This document shows, piece after piece, positions 1 to 8,832 of a DNA stretch of 64,000 bases (position 1 is its first letter; each line of letters begins with the position of its first letter). The stretch comes from Clostridium beijerinckii (GTDB lineage Bacteria; Bacillota; Clostridia; Clostridiales; Clostridiaceae), in NCBI RefSeq assembly GCF_036699995.1, contig NZ_CP144906.1:4723001-4787000 (forward strand), read 5' to 3'. The notes below the pieces were generated by a model. That model did not search any database. It was not told the DNA's origin and was given only the letters and a program-made list of their open reading frames with translations. The position numbers and the translations under genes are program-made.

Positions 1-1463
1 GAATCATTATAATATATATTTCCTGTACTTCCATAGGCATTAAATTGTTCATGAACCTCTGTATTTATAAATTTCAATATATCATTTCCTGTGTTAATAC
101 TATAATTAAATGCATCCTGAACTTTAATTATAGTATCTTTGATAGCTGTTACAGCCTCTGATGATTGTTCTGCAAGCTTTCTTACTTCATCTGCTACAAC
201 TGCAAATCCTTTACCTTGTTCCCCTGCCCTTGCTGCTTCTATTGCTGCATTTAGTGCTAATAAATTTGTTTGTTCAGCTATGCTTCCAATTGTATCAGCC
301 ATGATTTTAATATTATCTACTATCTTGCCATTTTCAATAACAATTAACATGTTTCTTTGCTTTTCTTTTGATAATTTCTCCATTTCATCTATAGACTTTT
401 TACTATTGTTTTTGACTTCTATAGCTCTTTCTTTAGATCTATTAGCATTCTGGCTTCCTTCCATAGCTTTTTTAGATAACTCATTTATATTTGAGTTTAC
501 TTCATCAACTGTAGTACTTATAATTCCTGCCTCAGCACAAGATTCCTCCATCCCTAGTGAAATAGTACTTACAGCTTCATCTATACTCGCAGCTTTTGAT
601 GAAAGCTCCTCAGCTGTTGCAGAAAGCTCTTCACTAGATGTACTTATATCTTGAGAATTTTGAATAATCTCTCTAATTAATTTATTCACATTTTCTTGTG
701 CTTTATTTAATGCGCTTCCTGTTTGTCCAAGTTCATCTTTTCTCTTAATTGAAATTGGAGTTGAAAAATCATATAACGCTAATCTCTCTGCAAATCCTTT
801 AATTTTTTTTAACGGTGTATTTATAACCTTTGATATTAGTGCACCAAATACGATTGCTACTGCTAACCCAAAGATAGTAAGTGTAATCATAATTTTATTA
901 GAATTAATATAAGTAGATGATATATCCTCATTAGCTGATTTTGCATCAGATATATTTATATCTATAACTTTGTCCAGGCTATACATCATTTTTGTCTGTA
1001 GCGGAACCATTTCTAAATACCTCTTTTTTGCTTCTTCTAAATCGTCTGATTTTACAGCATTCACTACCTTGTCTCTAACCTGATTATATTCCTTCGCATT
1101 ATCATTAAATTCCTTCCAAGATTTTGTTTCACTACTTGTCATTTGTGATTTTTCATAATCATTTATATATTTATCATTCTCATTGAGTGCAGTAATAACA
1201 TTTTTTTGTGCTTCCTCTACCTTATATTTATCTTTTTCATACATCATGATTAATATGTTACTTTTAATTTCTGTCATATTTGATTTTATAGATAGGATCT
1301 CATTGACATGATTAAAATTTCTATTGTACATTCCTGATGCTTTATTATTTACATTTTTCAAAGACAGTGCTCCTATTATTCCTACTATGCCAATTAAAAT
1401 TGCTACCATCAAAAATGATAAGGTTAATTTAAATTTTATAGGCAGGCTTCTTCTCAAAAACAT
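1..1463 (-). CDS. Methyl-accepting chemotaxis protein (3' end outside window)
   Basis: Membrane chemoreceptor that signals through CheA/CheW; its ligand is unknown. Read on the minus strand, it opens with a basic N-terminus and a membrane segment (about residues 8-30). A helical extracellular region of the four-helix-bundle sensor type follows, then a second membrane segment near 190-210, a HAMP domain and the MCP signalling domain. The highly conserved hairpin tip is visible ([19 protein letters not shown]). The start ATG at 1461-1463 is preceded by AGAGGGG. The frame is still open at base 1, so the C-terminus lies outside. It is monocistronic in this window; the hydG terminator lies upstream. 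Family certain, ligand unknown. Confidence 0.93.
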   Translation of the reverse strand, partial: MFLRRSLPIKFKLTLSFLMVAILIGIVGIIGALSLKNVNNKASGMYNRNFNHVNEILSIKSNMTEIKSNILIMMYEKDKYKVEEAQKNVITALNENDKYINDYEKSQMTSSETKSWKEFNDNAKEYNQVRDKVVNAVKSDDLEEAKKRYLEMVPLQTKMMYSLDKVIDINISDAKSANEDISSTYINSNKIMITLTIFGLAVAIVFGALISKVINTPLKKIKGFAERLALYDFSTPISIKRKDELGQTGSALNKAQENVNKLIREIIQNSQDISTSSEELSATAEELSSKAASIDEAVSTISLGMEESCAEAGIISTTVDEVNSNINELSKKAMEGSQNANRSKERAIEVKNNSKKSIDEMEKLSKEKQRNMLIVIENGKIVDNIKIMADTIGSIAEQTNLLALNAAIEAARAGEQGKGFAVVADEVRKLAEQSSEAVTAIKDTIIKVQDAFNYSINTGNDILKFINTEVHEQFNAYGSTGNIYYND

Positions 1464-1673
1464 AACTTTTCCCCTCTCTAAATTTATAATCTCGACCCTT
1501 TATTACCCTTTTTGCAATAGAAAACGTTTTACTAGAATGTTTAAATTAACATATATTGCTAATTATTATAATAATATTTTTAATTTATATAATCAACTAA
1601 AAAATCTACTCTTATATCGAAATGTTGAGTATTTTCTAATTATTTTAACTATAAACTTAATTGTAGAAACAAT

Positions 1674-1720
1674 AATAAAGCTATACGCAAGTCTACTTTA
1701 ACTATGCATATAGCTTTATT
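1674..1720 (-). terminator. Terminator downstream of hydG
   Basis: A perfect 12-bp inverted repeat (1674-1685 and 1709-1720) follows the hydG stop codon. On the minus strand it ends in a T-rich stretch. It separates hydG from the chemoreceptor gene. Confidence 0.75.
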
Positions 1721-1736
1721 ACTTAATTTAATCTAT

Positions 1737-3155
1737 CTAAAATCTAAAATCACGTTTTCCTTCATGTAAGTTTTCAAGATTTTCCAATACTATCTTTTTA
1801 ACTTTTTCATTTGGAATATTTGGAATTTCATTTTTAATTACTTCCTCACCTTTTCTTCGTGTATCTTCAGAAGCATAATCCTCTAAATACTCCTTCAATG
1901 TCATCAATGCATTAGGTTGGCAGCAGTTAGCTATTTGTCCTGATTTAACAAGGCTCATAAATCTATCTCCTGTTCTTCCTTCCCTGTAGCAAGCTGTGCA
2001 GAAACTTGGAATATGACCTCTTTCAAGCAACCAGTTTACTATCTCATCTAGAGTTCTAGTATCACTTACATCAAATTGTGCTGAGTTTTCTTCCTCATTT
2101 TCCTTTTCAACATAACCACCAACACTTGTAGATGATCCTCCACTTATTTGAGAAACTCCAAGTTCAAGCACTTTTTCTCTTGTTTTTTGAGATTCTCTTG
2201 TAGAAACAATAAGACCTGTATATGGAACTGTAATTCTAAGTACTGCAACTATTTTAGCAAATATCTCATCTGAAATAGCATTTGTAAATTCATCTGGATT
2301 TATATCATCAGCCGGCCTTATTCTAGGCACGCTTATAGTATGTGGACCAACGCCCATTGCTGCTTCTAAATGTTCTGCATGCATTAATAAGCCTACAAAA
2401 TCATATCTATACATATTTAATCCATATAATACACCTAAACCAACATCATCAATTCCAGCTTCCATAGCTCTATCCATAGCTTCTGTATGATAAGCATAGT
2501 CATGCTTTGGTCCTGTTGGATGAAGTTCTTCATATGTCTTCTTGTGGTATGTTTCCTGGAATAATATATATGTTCCAATTCCTGCTTCTTTTAACTTTCT
2601 ATAATTTTCAACAGTTGTCGCTGCGATATTTACATTAACTCTTCTAATTGCTCCATTTTTGTGTTTTATACTATAAATTGTTTCTATACTTTCAAGAACA
2701 TATTCAAGAGGATTGTTTACTGGGTCTTCTCCTGTTTCTAATGCAAGTCTTTTATGTCCCATATCTTGCAATGCAATTACTTCGTTTTTAATTTCTTCTT
2801 GAGTAAGCTTCTTTCTTGTTATATGTTTATTTTTGTGATGGTATGGACAATATGTGCATCCATTTACACAATAATTAGAAAGATATAGTGGTGCAAACAT
2901 TACTATTCTGTTACCATAAAATCTTTGCTTGATTTCTTTTGCAAGTTTATACATTTTTTCATTTTCATCTTCTAATTCGCATTCAAGTAAAACCGCTGCT
3001 TCTCTATGTGAAATTCCCTTACACTCTTTAGCCTTTTCTAGAATTTCATTAATTAATTCTCTATTGTTCTTATTTTTCTTAGCAAACTCAAGAGTTTCTA
3101 ATATCTCTTCGTTATCAATAAATTCTGTTGCTATTTTTGATTTAACATTATACAT
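1737..3155 (-). CDS. hydG: [FeFe]-hydrogenase maturase HydG (radical SAM tyrosine lyase)
   Basis: Radical SAM enzyme that cleaves tyrosine to p-cresol and supplies the CO and CN- ligands of the hydrogenase H-cluster via an Fe(CO)2(CN) synthon. The 472-aa length is normal for HydG. The CX3CX2C motif for the SAM-binding 4Fe-4S cluster is C96/C100/C103. The C-terminal CX2CX22C motif that binds the auxiliary cluster is C386/C389/C412; that second motif distinguishes HydG from ThiH. The start ATG overlaps the stop of a short upstream reading frame (TAATG). A TM1266-type hydrogenase regulator lies just upstream, which supports the role. HydE, HydF and the hydrogenase itself are not in this window. 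Confidence 0.96.
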   Translation of the reverse strand: MYNVKSKIATEFIDNEEILETLEFAKKNKNNRELINEILEKAKECKGISHREAAVLLECELEDENEKMYKLAKEIKQRFYGNRIVMFAPLYLSNYCVNGCTYCPYHHKNKHITRKKLTQEEIKNEVIALQDMGHKRLALETGEDPVNNPLEYVLESIETIYSIKHKNGAIRRVNVNIAATTVENYRKLKEAGIGTYILFQETYHKKTYEELHPTGPKHDYAYHTEAMDRAMEAGIDDVGLGVLYGLNMYRYDFVGLLMHAEHLEAAMGVGPHTISVPRIRPADDINPDEFTNAISDEIFAKIVAVLRITVPYTGLIVSTRESQKTREKVLELGVSQISGGSSTSVGGYVEKENEEENSAQFDVSDTRTLDEIVNWLLERGHIPSFCTACYREGRTGDRFMSLVKSGQIANCCQPNALMTLKEYLEDYASEDTRRKGEEVIKNEIPNIPNEKVKKIVLENLENLHEGKRDFRF

Positions 3156-3244
3156 TACTCTACTCTTCTTTCTATAATTGGATTTTTAAATTTTGAATTT
3201 AATTCGTTCTGATTAATGCTTTCTTCATCCAATTTTGGCAAAGG
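3155..3244 (-). pseudogene. Possible 3' remnant of a gene upstream of hydG
   Basis: A 29-codon open stretch ends in TAA overlapping the hydG ATG (TAATG). The decoded peptide is hydrophilic and protein-like (it contains LDEESINQNEL and ends NPIIERRVE). It has no ATG and no credible ribosome site; a TAG stop sits immediately upstream in frame. A stop/start overlap of this kind usually marks the end of a real upstream gene. I infer either the 3' relic of a deleted gene or a chance frame. I do not recognise the family. Confidence 0.3.
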
Positions 3245-3290
3245 CTAAAATATTAATTAAAGCTAATCTACTTATTACTATATTTAATAT

Positions 3291-3542
3291 TTATTTAGCA
3301 GTTTTAGAATACATTGTTTTTACATTTATTCCTTCGATCATACCAAGTTTACCTGATAATGAACTTATTATATCATTGGTAGCATCTATCACTACACTTA
3401 TTATACCTACATTCTTCTCTCTGTAAGGTATACCCATTCTCCCAACCATATATTGCGAATATTCATGCAAAATATTGTTGAGCTTATCTGTTGAATTCAT
3501 ATCTTCCACTATAATTCCTATCAATGCGATTCTTGTATCCAT
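3291..3542 (-). CDS. TM1266-family iron-only hydrogenase system regulator
   Basis: Small (83 aa) ACT-like protein of the family found beside [FeFe]-hydrogenase maturation genes, usually annotated as a putative iron-only hydrogenase system regulator. Family features seen are an N-terminal RIALIGIIVED strand, a central YREKNVGIISVVIDAT and a conserved GKLGMIEGINVKT near the end. I place the start at the ATG at 3540-3542, because AAAGGA lies seven bases upstream; the longer frame would begin at a TTG overlapping that site. It lies upstream of hydG in the same direction and downstream of the candidate leader at 3620-3773. The biochemical role of the family is not established. Confidence 0.85.
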   Translation of the reverse strand: MDTRIALIGIIVEDMNSTDKLNNILHEYSQYMVGRMGIPYREKNVGIISVVIDATNDIISSLSGKLGMIEGINVKTMYSKTAK

Positions 3543-3619
3543 ATTCTTTATTCCTTTCAAGAAGAAAATATTTTTAAATTCACCGTATTAATTAGCAATT
3601 ACCTATTTTCAATTGCAAT

Positions 3620-3773
3620 AAAAAATCCCAGTGCCACAAAAAGGCGCAGGGATAGTGTACATATCTCTATCTATAATACCGCCTTGTCATTTGGGACGAA
3701 CCCTCATGTGTTTCAGAACGATCATGCATTAACAGTCTTTCTTCTTGGGATCTCCCCCTTAAAGTCAGACTAC
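3620..3773 (-). ncRNA. Candidate structured leader RNA or small RNA, family unknown
   Basis: On the minus strand a good promoter (-35 TTGATA at 3802-3807, 16-nt spacer, -10 TAAAAT at 3780-3785) precedes about 150 nt without an ORF, which is far more G/C-rich than its surroundings. It contains short helices: 3767-3771 with 3734-3738, and a GGG/CCC hairpin at 3693-3703 extended by CAT/ATG. It ends in a strong intrinsic terminator (3625-3653) followed by six T. The next gene, the hydrogenase regulator, starts 80 nt further on. It could be a riboswitch-type attenuator for the hydrogenase genes or an independent small RNA. I could not match it to any riboswitch class I know. Confidence 0.5.
3625..3653 (-). 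terminator. Intrinsic terminator of the candidate leader RNA
   Basis: G/C-rich stem (ATCCCAGTGCC against GGCGCAGGGAT, one mismatch, 7-nt loop) followed on the minus strand by TTTTTT. This is one of the most canonical terminators in the window, yet it lies upstream of a gene rather than after one. Confidence 0.85.
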
Positions 3774-3779
3774 ATTTAT

Positions 3780-3807
3780 ATTTTAACACAAATATTGTTT
3801 ATATCAA
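3780..3807 (-). promoter_or_regulatory. Sigma-A type promoter of the candidate leader RNA
   Basis: TTGATA and TAAAAT separated by 16 nt on the minus strand. The predicted transcript starts near 3773. Confidence 0.55.
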
Positions 3808-3828
3808 GCCTAGATAAGCTACGATTAT

Positions 3829-4455
3829 CTAATTTAAAAAATTAATCAAATAATCCATAGTATCCGATGTTTTGCTATCTCCATTTTTTTCATAAAAATC
3901 CTTACTGCTTAGTAGAAATCCCATTAAATCAAATTTCATGTCTGCCACTGACTCACCAGTCTCACGAGCCTTTGCTGATAAAATGGCTCCTTGTATTAAT
4001 AATCCCAAGTTTAGTTTTCCTGCAGTTTTATCACTAAGAAATCCTTCATTATGCAATTGTGTTGTTATGCTATTTATTTCTTTTATACTACAATTTGGCA
4101 AAGATATTCCAAGAGCATCTGCAACTTTGTTAATATCTGCTTCACCATCTGCTTTTAAATATTTATCTTTACTATTAGCTATATCTAGATCTATGACTTT
4201 CTCCATAACTGCTGTAGAAGTAAAACCATTTTCACCATCTAATTTATCATATTTCTCGTGCATTTCATTCTTTAATTTTTCAAGTTCCTGATTTGCTTGA
4301 ATTGAATTTGTTTTATTCTGCAGCTTTGAATTACTATAAGTTAAATTTTTCAGTTGATCTGAAAAAGAAAGTCTATTGTCATTTTTTTTATATGTACTCA
4401 TATTACTCGAATATATTCTATTAACTGTTGTCTTGTTATTTATATTTGATATCAT
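3829..4455 (-). CDS. Hypothetical protein, 208 aa
   Basis: Not recognised. The protein is soluble in appearance, with no signal peptide or membrane segment. The first 60 residues are rich in N, S, T and K and look disordered. A charged helical stretch (QELEKLKNEMHEKYDKL) comes next, followed by a more compact C-terminal region (about 85-208) containing a KADGEADINKVADALGI segment and a hydrophobic LNLGLLIQGAILSAKA helix. The start ATG at 4453-4455 has AGGAAGTGG upstream. It stands alone between the candidate leader RNA and degV. Its presence as a real gene rests on the ribosome site, normal codon use and an uninterrupted frame. Confidence 0.7.
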   Translation of the reverse strand: MISNINNKTTVNRIYSSNMSTYKKNDNRLSFSDQLKNLTYSNSKLQNKTNSIQANQELEKLKNEMHEKYDKLDGENGFTSTAVMEKVIDLDIANSKDKYLKADGEADINKVADALGISLPNCSIKEINSITTQLHNEGFLSDKTAGKLNLGLLIQGAILSAKARETGESVADMKFDLMGFLLSSKDFYEKNGDSKTSDTMDYLINFLN

Positions 4456-4657
4456 AAATCCACTTCCTAAATATATTTATAATTTAAATTTATACATTTA
4501 TTTATCGAATATTTACTAGAATAATTTACAATATCCAAATAATAAAGTCATATATTGTCATTACTGTAGTTAAATTTAAATACATTTAGATTAAATAGCC
4601 TTTTTTCATACATTATACATGGATTTTATTTTACATTATTAAAGAATAAAATAATAA

Positions 4658-4684
4658 ATCCTTGTGACTTAAAAACACAAGGAT
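4658..4684 (-). terminator. Terminator downstream of degV
   Basis: Perfect 9-bp inverted repeat ATCCTTGTG / CACAAGGAT with a 9-nt loop, just after the degV stop. It is followed on the minus strand by an A/T-rich tail. Confidence 0.65.
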
Positions 4685-4718
4685 ATTATATATCTTATAA
4701 AAATATGCTTACTCTAAG

Positions 4719-5552
4719 TTAGTAGCAAATTACAATCCCGCCATCATCAGCATAAACAGTACTTAATCCGCTCCCTTCAAAAATTATTATATCATCAAAG
4801 TTATATTTGTTTTTTATTTCTTCCTTAAGTTTTTCCGCTTTTTCTCTTGCATTTATATGTCCTATTCCTAGAACTTTATTTTTAAAATCGCTGCCATCTT
4901 CACCTATTAGATCTATTAACCTATTAAATGCTTTTTTCTTACCTCTTACTTGCTCTTTTAGCACAATCTCTCCATCGTTAGCAGTCATGATTGGAATAAC
5001 TTGCAAAAGCGATCCCATTAAAGCTTTTGCGCTACTTATCCTACCATTCTTAACTAGGTTGTCCAATTTATCTAAAACAAATAACGTCTTCATGTTTTCT
5101 ATGTACTCAGTAACTTGCTCTACAATCTGAGAATTATGTGCCTTTTCTTCAATTAACTTTTTTATTTTTAAAACAACTAGATCAGCTCCAGATACTGCTG
5201 TCTTACAATCGAATACATGAACGAAACTTTCTGGAAACTCTTCTTGAAACATTTCCTTTGCCAATATAGCACTATTATGTGATCCACTTAATTTACCAGA
5301 AATGGTTACAACAAAATTATTTTTACACTTTTTTAAAGCTTCTAGAAAATCATGTGGCGATGGGCATGCTGTTTTAATTTTGTTTTTGCTACTTTTCATT
5401 TTTTCAAGTAAATCGTCTATATTTACATTCTTATCAACGATTTCATCATCATCAATAATAATTTTAAATGGAATTCTTTCCATATACTCTTCATTTCCAA
5501 AAACTTCATTATTAAAATCAACACAACTGTCTACTATTATTCTAGTATTCAT
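4719..5552 (-). CDS. DegV family fatty-acid binding protein
   Basis: DegV-fold protein of 277 aa, close to the usual length of about 280. In Firmicutes these proteins (FakB-like) hold a fatty acid for phosphorylation by FakA. Family features seen are the N-terminal RIIVDSCVDFNNE strand-loop (the equivalent of the D-S/T-D region), a central TISGKLSGSHNSA motif that matches the family's S-x-L-S-G-T/S-x-x-S/N-A signature, and a late LGIGHINAREKAE segment. Start ATG at 5550-5552 with GGAGGA. Monocistronic, followed by a terminator; no fakA in this window. The identity of the bound lipid cannot be read from sequence. Confidence 0.88.
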   Translation of the reverse strand: MNTRIIVDSCVDFNNEVFGNEEYMERIPFKIIIDDDEIVDKNVNIDDLLEKMKSSKNKIKTACPSPHDFLEALKKCKNNFVVTISGKLSGSHNSAILAKEMFQEEFPESFVHVFDCKTAVSGADLVVLKIKKLIEEKAHNSQIVEQVTEYIENMKTLFVLDKLDNLVKNGRISSAKALMGSLLQVIPIMTANDGEIVLKEQVRGKKKAFNRLIDLIGEDGSDFKNKVLGIGHINAREKAEKLKEEIKNKYNFDDIIIFEGSGLSTVYADDGGIVICY

Positions 5553-6017
5553 TTTATTCCTCCATCTTTTTCATTTGTAGTTCTAATACTTTATCTATCA
5601 ACTTATTTAATTAATATTGTTTGTCTAAATTAATATATAATTGTCCACTAAATTATATATTAGTTTTACTATTATTAGTAGTTCTTTTTCTTAATATATT
5701 TCAAAAATAATCCTTCATCATAATTCTAAAAATATTATAATAATTTTAGCCGTAATTGTGAAATGTGCATTATGAATTGCAGCATATATACCTCTAAAGT
5801 GAATTATCATAAGTAGTACAATTTAATATTTGCTCTTAAAGATGTCTCTTTCAAAATATACATAATAGTAAAAGGCAAGTTCTGCACTATATAAAATATT
5901 TAGTGAAAAACTTGCCTTAACCTCATACATTTTCTTTTTCTTAATTTATTTAACACATTCTATTAACACACTATGTTTTAAAGTTTGAAGAAACAATTTC
6001 TTATATTGCTGTTATAT
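5553..6017. other. Intergenic region between degV and the gguB terminator
   Basis: No gene seen. It holds a perfect 12-bp AT-only inverted repeat (5631-5642 and 5651-5662) about 80 nt upstream of degV, the gguB terminator at 5872-5919 and otherwise featureless A/T-rich sequence. Confidence 0.6.
5872..5919 (-). terminator. Terminator of the chvE-gguA-gguB operon
   Basis: Inverted repeat AAGGCAAGTT / AACTTGCCTT with extra pairing towards the loop (GCACT/AGTG), ending in TTTTA on the minus strand, 100 nt beyond the gguB stop. Confidence 0.75.
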
Positions 6018-7214
6018 TTATTTCTTTTTCTTTGAATATAAGTCAAATACTACAGCGAATAATAATACAAATCCTTTGATAGCTTGTTGCCAGTTATTAT
6101 CAACTCCTAGTAAAGACATACCATTATTAAGTACTCCCATTACAAGTCCACCAACAACTGCTCCCAAAATTCTTCCAGTACCACCTGCTGTAGATGCACC
6201 ACCTATATAGCAAGCTGCTAAAGCATCTAATTCGAAGTTAACACCAGCTTTAGGTTGTGCTGAGTTAACACGTGCTGCATAAGCGAGTCCTGCTAATGCT
6301 GCCATCAATCCCATATTTACAAATACTAAGAATGTAATTTTATCAACGTTTACACCTGATAAAGCTGCTGCTTTTTTATTACCACCAACTGCATATACTT
6401 GTCTACCAAATACTGTTTTAGTAGTAATGAATGAGTAAATTGCTATTAATACTCCTGCTATTATTAATATATTTGGTATACCTTTATAAGATGCTAATAC
6501 AAAGCTTCCACCCATAATTACTACAACTGATATTATGTTTTTAGCAAGAAACATTGAATTATGATCAACATTGAAATTATATTTTTGAAGTTTCTTTCTT
6601 CCTTTTATATTATTAAATACCATGATTACCGATAATATAACACCTACGATCATTGCTGATCCAACTAAATAAATATCGCCCATTTTAAAGTAGAATAGTG
6701 GAGGTATGAATCCAGACCCTAAGTTCGCAAATTCATTTGGGAATGGAGCGATTGTCTTACCATTTAATATTATCATTGAGAATCCTCTAAAGATTAATTG
6801 TCCCGCTAATGTTACAACAAATCCTGGAATTGCTTTATACGAAATCCAATACCCTTGCACAGCTCCAACAGCTGCACCTATTAAAAGTGATACAACAACA
6901 GATACTACAGGATTCATTCCTTTATTAACCATAAGAACACCGGCTATTGCTCCAACAAAGGCGCAAACGGAACCAACCGCAAGATCGACAGTACCTACAA
7001 TAACTACTAAAAGCATTCCTACTGCAAGAATAAGTACGTAACCATTTTGCTGAATTAAATTTGTTATGTTAAGTGATTTTAACATAACTCCCTTAGTTAA
7101 AATCGAGAATATAACTACTACCACTAATAATGCAACAAGCATACCATTGTCTTTCATAAATTTATTAAATGTATTTTTTGCAACTTTTTTTTCTTCAACT
7201 CTTGCTTCACTCAT
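6018..7214 (-). CDS. gguB: Multiple-monosaccharide ABC transporter permease (GguB/MmsB type)
   Basis: Membrane permease of the ribose/xylose (BPD_transp_2) family, 398 aa, the length typical of GguB/XylH rather than the 320-350 aa of RbsC. About ten or eleven hydrophobic segments are visible, beginning near residue 28. The long insertion between about residues 170 and 225, with a basic KGRKKLQKY loop, is characteristic of XylH/GguB. The conserved EAA-like loop reads ...TVFGRQVYAVGGNKKAAALSGVNV. It is the last gene of the chvE-gguA-gguB operon, 12 nt after gguA, with GGGAGG before the ATG. Such systems carry arabinose, xylose, galactose, glucose or fucose; the arabinose context favours pentoses. 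Confidence 0.92.
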   Translation of the reverse strand: MSEARVEEKKVAKNTFNKFMKDNGMLVALLVVVVIFSILTKGVMLKSLNITNLIQQNGYVLILAVGMLLVVIVGTVDLAVGSVCAFVGAIAGVLMVNKGMNPVVSVVVSLLIGAAVGAVQGYWISYKAIPGFVVTLAGQLIFRGFSMIILNGKTIAPFPNEFANLGSGFIPPLFYFKMGDIYLVGSAMIVGVILSVIMVFNNIKGRKKLQKYNFNVDHNSMFLAKNIISVVVIMGGSFVLASYKGIPNILIIAGVLIAIYSFITTKTVFGRQVYAVGGNKKAAALSGVNVDKITFLVFVNMGLMAALAGLAYAARVNSAQPKAGVNFELDALAACYIGGASTAGGTGRILGAVVGGLVMGVLNNGMSLLGVDNNWQQAIKGFVLLFAVVFDLYSKKKK

Positions 7215-7226
7215 TTTACTACCTCC

Positions 7227-8762
7227 CTATTTTGATGCAACAATTTTACTCATGATAACTTCTTGAGTAGCATCTTTCTTATCTAATTCTCCAATAATCT
7301 TTCCTTCATTCATGATATAGATTCTATCACTTAATCCAAGGACTTCAGGCAATTCGGATGAAATTACAATAACTGCTTTTCCTTGAGCTACCAAATCATT
7401 TATAATTGTATATATTTCGTATTTTGCTCCAACGTCAATTCCCCTAGTAGGTTCATCAAGAATTAGTAAGTCTGGCTCCGCATAAACCCATCTTGAAAGT
7501 ACTACTTTTTGTTGATTTCCACCACTTAAGTTTCCTGTAATTTGTAATATACTTGGAGTTTTGATTTTCATTGATTTTCTAAATTCTTCTGCGGCTAAAA
7601 TCTCAACTTGTTCATTTATAACACCATTATTCGAAATTTTGCCTAATGATGCTATTGAAATATTATGACGAATATCATCAATTAGGTTTAAACCTGCTTC
7701 TTTTCTATCTTCAGTTACGTAAGCAATACCTGCATTAATTGCATCTTTAACTGTTTTAATATGAATTTCTTTACCTTCTTTTAAAATGCTACCAGAAATC
7801 TTTTGTCCATATGTTCTACCAAAAATGCTCATTGCAAGTTCAGTTCTTCCTGCACCCATAAGCCCAGCAATTCCAAGTACTTCGCCTTTTCTAACTTTTA
7901 TATTTACATTATCAACCATTTTCCTATCTGGATAATCTGGATGATATACATTCCAATCCTTTATTTCAAACATTACATCTCCAATTTTAGGAGTTCTTTT
8001 TGGATAACGATCTGTAAGTTCACGACCAACCATCCCTTTAACAATTCTATCCTCTGATATTTGCCCTCCAGAGGCATCTAATGTTTCAATACTAGCTCCA
8101 TCACGTAGTACTGTTATAGAGTCACATACTCTTGAAACCTCATTTAACTTATGTGAAATTAAAATACATGTAATTCCTTGTGATTTTAACTCTAACATTA
8201 ATTTTAATAAATTTTCACTGTCATCCTCATTTAATGATGCAGTCGGTTCATCTAGAATTAATAATTTTACGTTTTTGGATAATGCCTTTGCAATTTCAAT
8301 TAATTGTTGTTTACCAACACCAAGTGTGTTAACTATTGTATCTGGGTCTTCATCTAATCCGACCTTTTTAAGTAATTCTTTAGTTCTAATTCTTACCTCT
8401 TGCCAGTCTATAACTCCATGACTTGCAATTTCGTTTCCTATAAATATATTTTCTCCTATACTAAGATGTGGACTCAAAGCTAATTCTTGATGTATAATAA
8501 CTATCCCATCTGCCTCACTGTCTTTTATGCCTTTATATTTACATGCCTTTCCATTATATAGAATTGCACCTTCGTATGATCCGTGAGGATATATTCCACT
8601 TAATACTTTCATTAAAGTTGATTTACCTGCTCCATTTTCTCCACAAAGAGAATGAATTTCTCCTGATTGCACTCTTAAATTAACATTATCTAGTGCTTTT
8701 ACACCAGGAAATGTCTTAGTTATATTTATCATTTCAAGAATAATATCATTGTCTTTTAACAT
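7227..8762 (-). CDS. gguA: Multiple-monosaccharide ABC transporter ATPase, tandem domains (GguA/MmsA type)
   Basis: Energises sugar import; 511 aa with two ABC ATPase halves, as in XylG/AraG/GguA. The first half carries Walker A GENGAGKS (about residue 41), signature LGVGKQQ and Walker [11 protein letters not shown]. The second half has the usual degenerate Walker A (GLMGAGRTE), signature LSGGNQQK and Walker [13 protein letters not shown]. Start ATG at 8760-8762 after AAGGAGGGG. It follows chvE across a 70-nt gap containing a hairpin that may reduce downstream expression relative to the binding protein. Confidence 0.95.
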   Translation of the reverse strand: MLKDNDIILEMINITKTFPGVKALDNVNLRVQSGEIHSLCGENGAGKSTLMKVLSGIYPHGSYEGAILYNGKACKYKGIKDSEADGIVIIHQELALSPHLSIGENIFIGNEIASHGVIDWQEVRIRTKELLKKVGLDEDPDTIVNTLGVGKQQLIEIAKALSKNVKLLILDEPTASLNEDDSENLLKLMLELKSQGITCILISHKLNEVSRVCDSITVLRDGASIETLDASGGQISEDRIVKGMVGRELTDRYPKRTPKIGDVMFEIKDWNVYHPDYPDRKMVDNVNIKVRKGEVLGIAGLMGAGRTELAMSIFGRTYGQKISGSILKEGKEIHIKTVKDAINAGIAYVTEDRKEAGLNLIDDIRHNISIASLGKISNNGVINEQVEILAAEEFRKSMKIKTPSILQITGNLSGGNQQKVVLSRWVYAEPDLLILDEPTRGIDVGAKYEIYTIINDLVAQGKAVIVISSELPEVLGLSDRIYIMNEGKIIGELDKKDATQEVIMSKIVASK

Positions 8763-8786
8763 ACGTCACGCCCCTCCTTATTTGAA

Positions 8787-8817
8787 TGATAGTGGAACAA
8801 AATTGTCCACACTATCA
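8787..8817 (-). terminator. Hairpin between chvE and gguA (attenuating or mRNA-stabilising)
   Basis: Perfect 8-bp stem TGATAGTG / CACTATCA, with additional partial pairing inside, 15-45 nt after the chvE stop. There is no T-run, so it more likely trims or partially terminates, allowing more binding protein than ATPase. This arrangement is common in sugar ABC operons. Confidence 0.5.
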
Positions 8818-8832
8818 TTACTGCTGTTAATC

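Noticed and set aside
139..654. Plus-strand reading frame of 171 codons at the left edge
   Set aside because: It mirrors the MCP signalling domain on the minus strand, which has the conserved hairpin motif; the plus frame has no ribosome site and a composition typical of an antisense frame.
1324..1701. Plus-strand frame of 125 codons
   Set aside because: It runs from inside the chemoreceptor gene across its promoter region into the hydG terminator; no ribosome site and no family resemblance.
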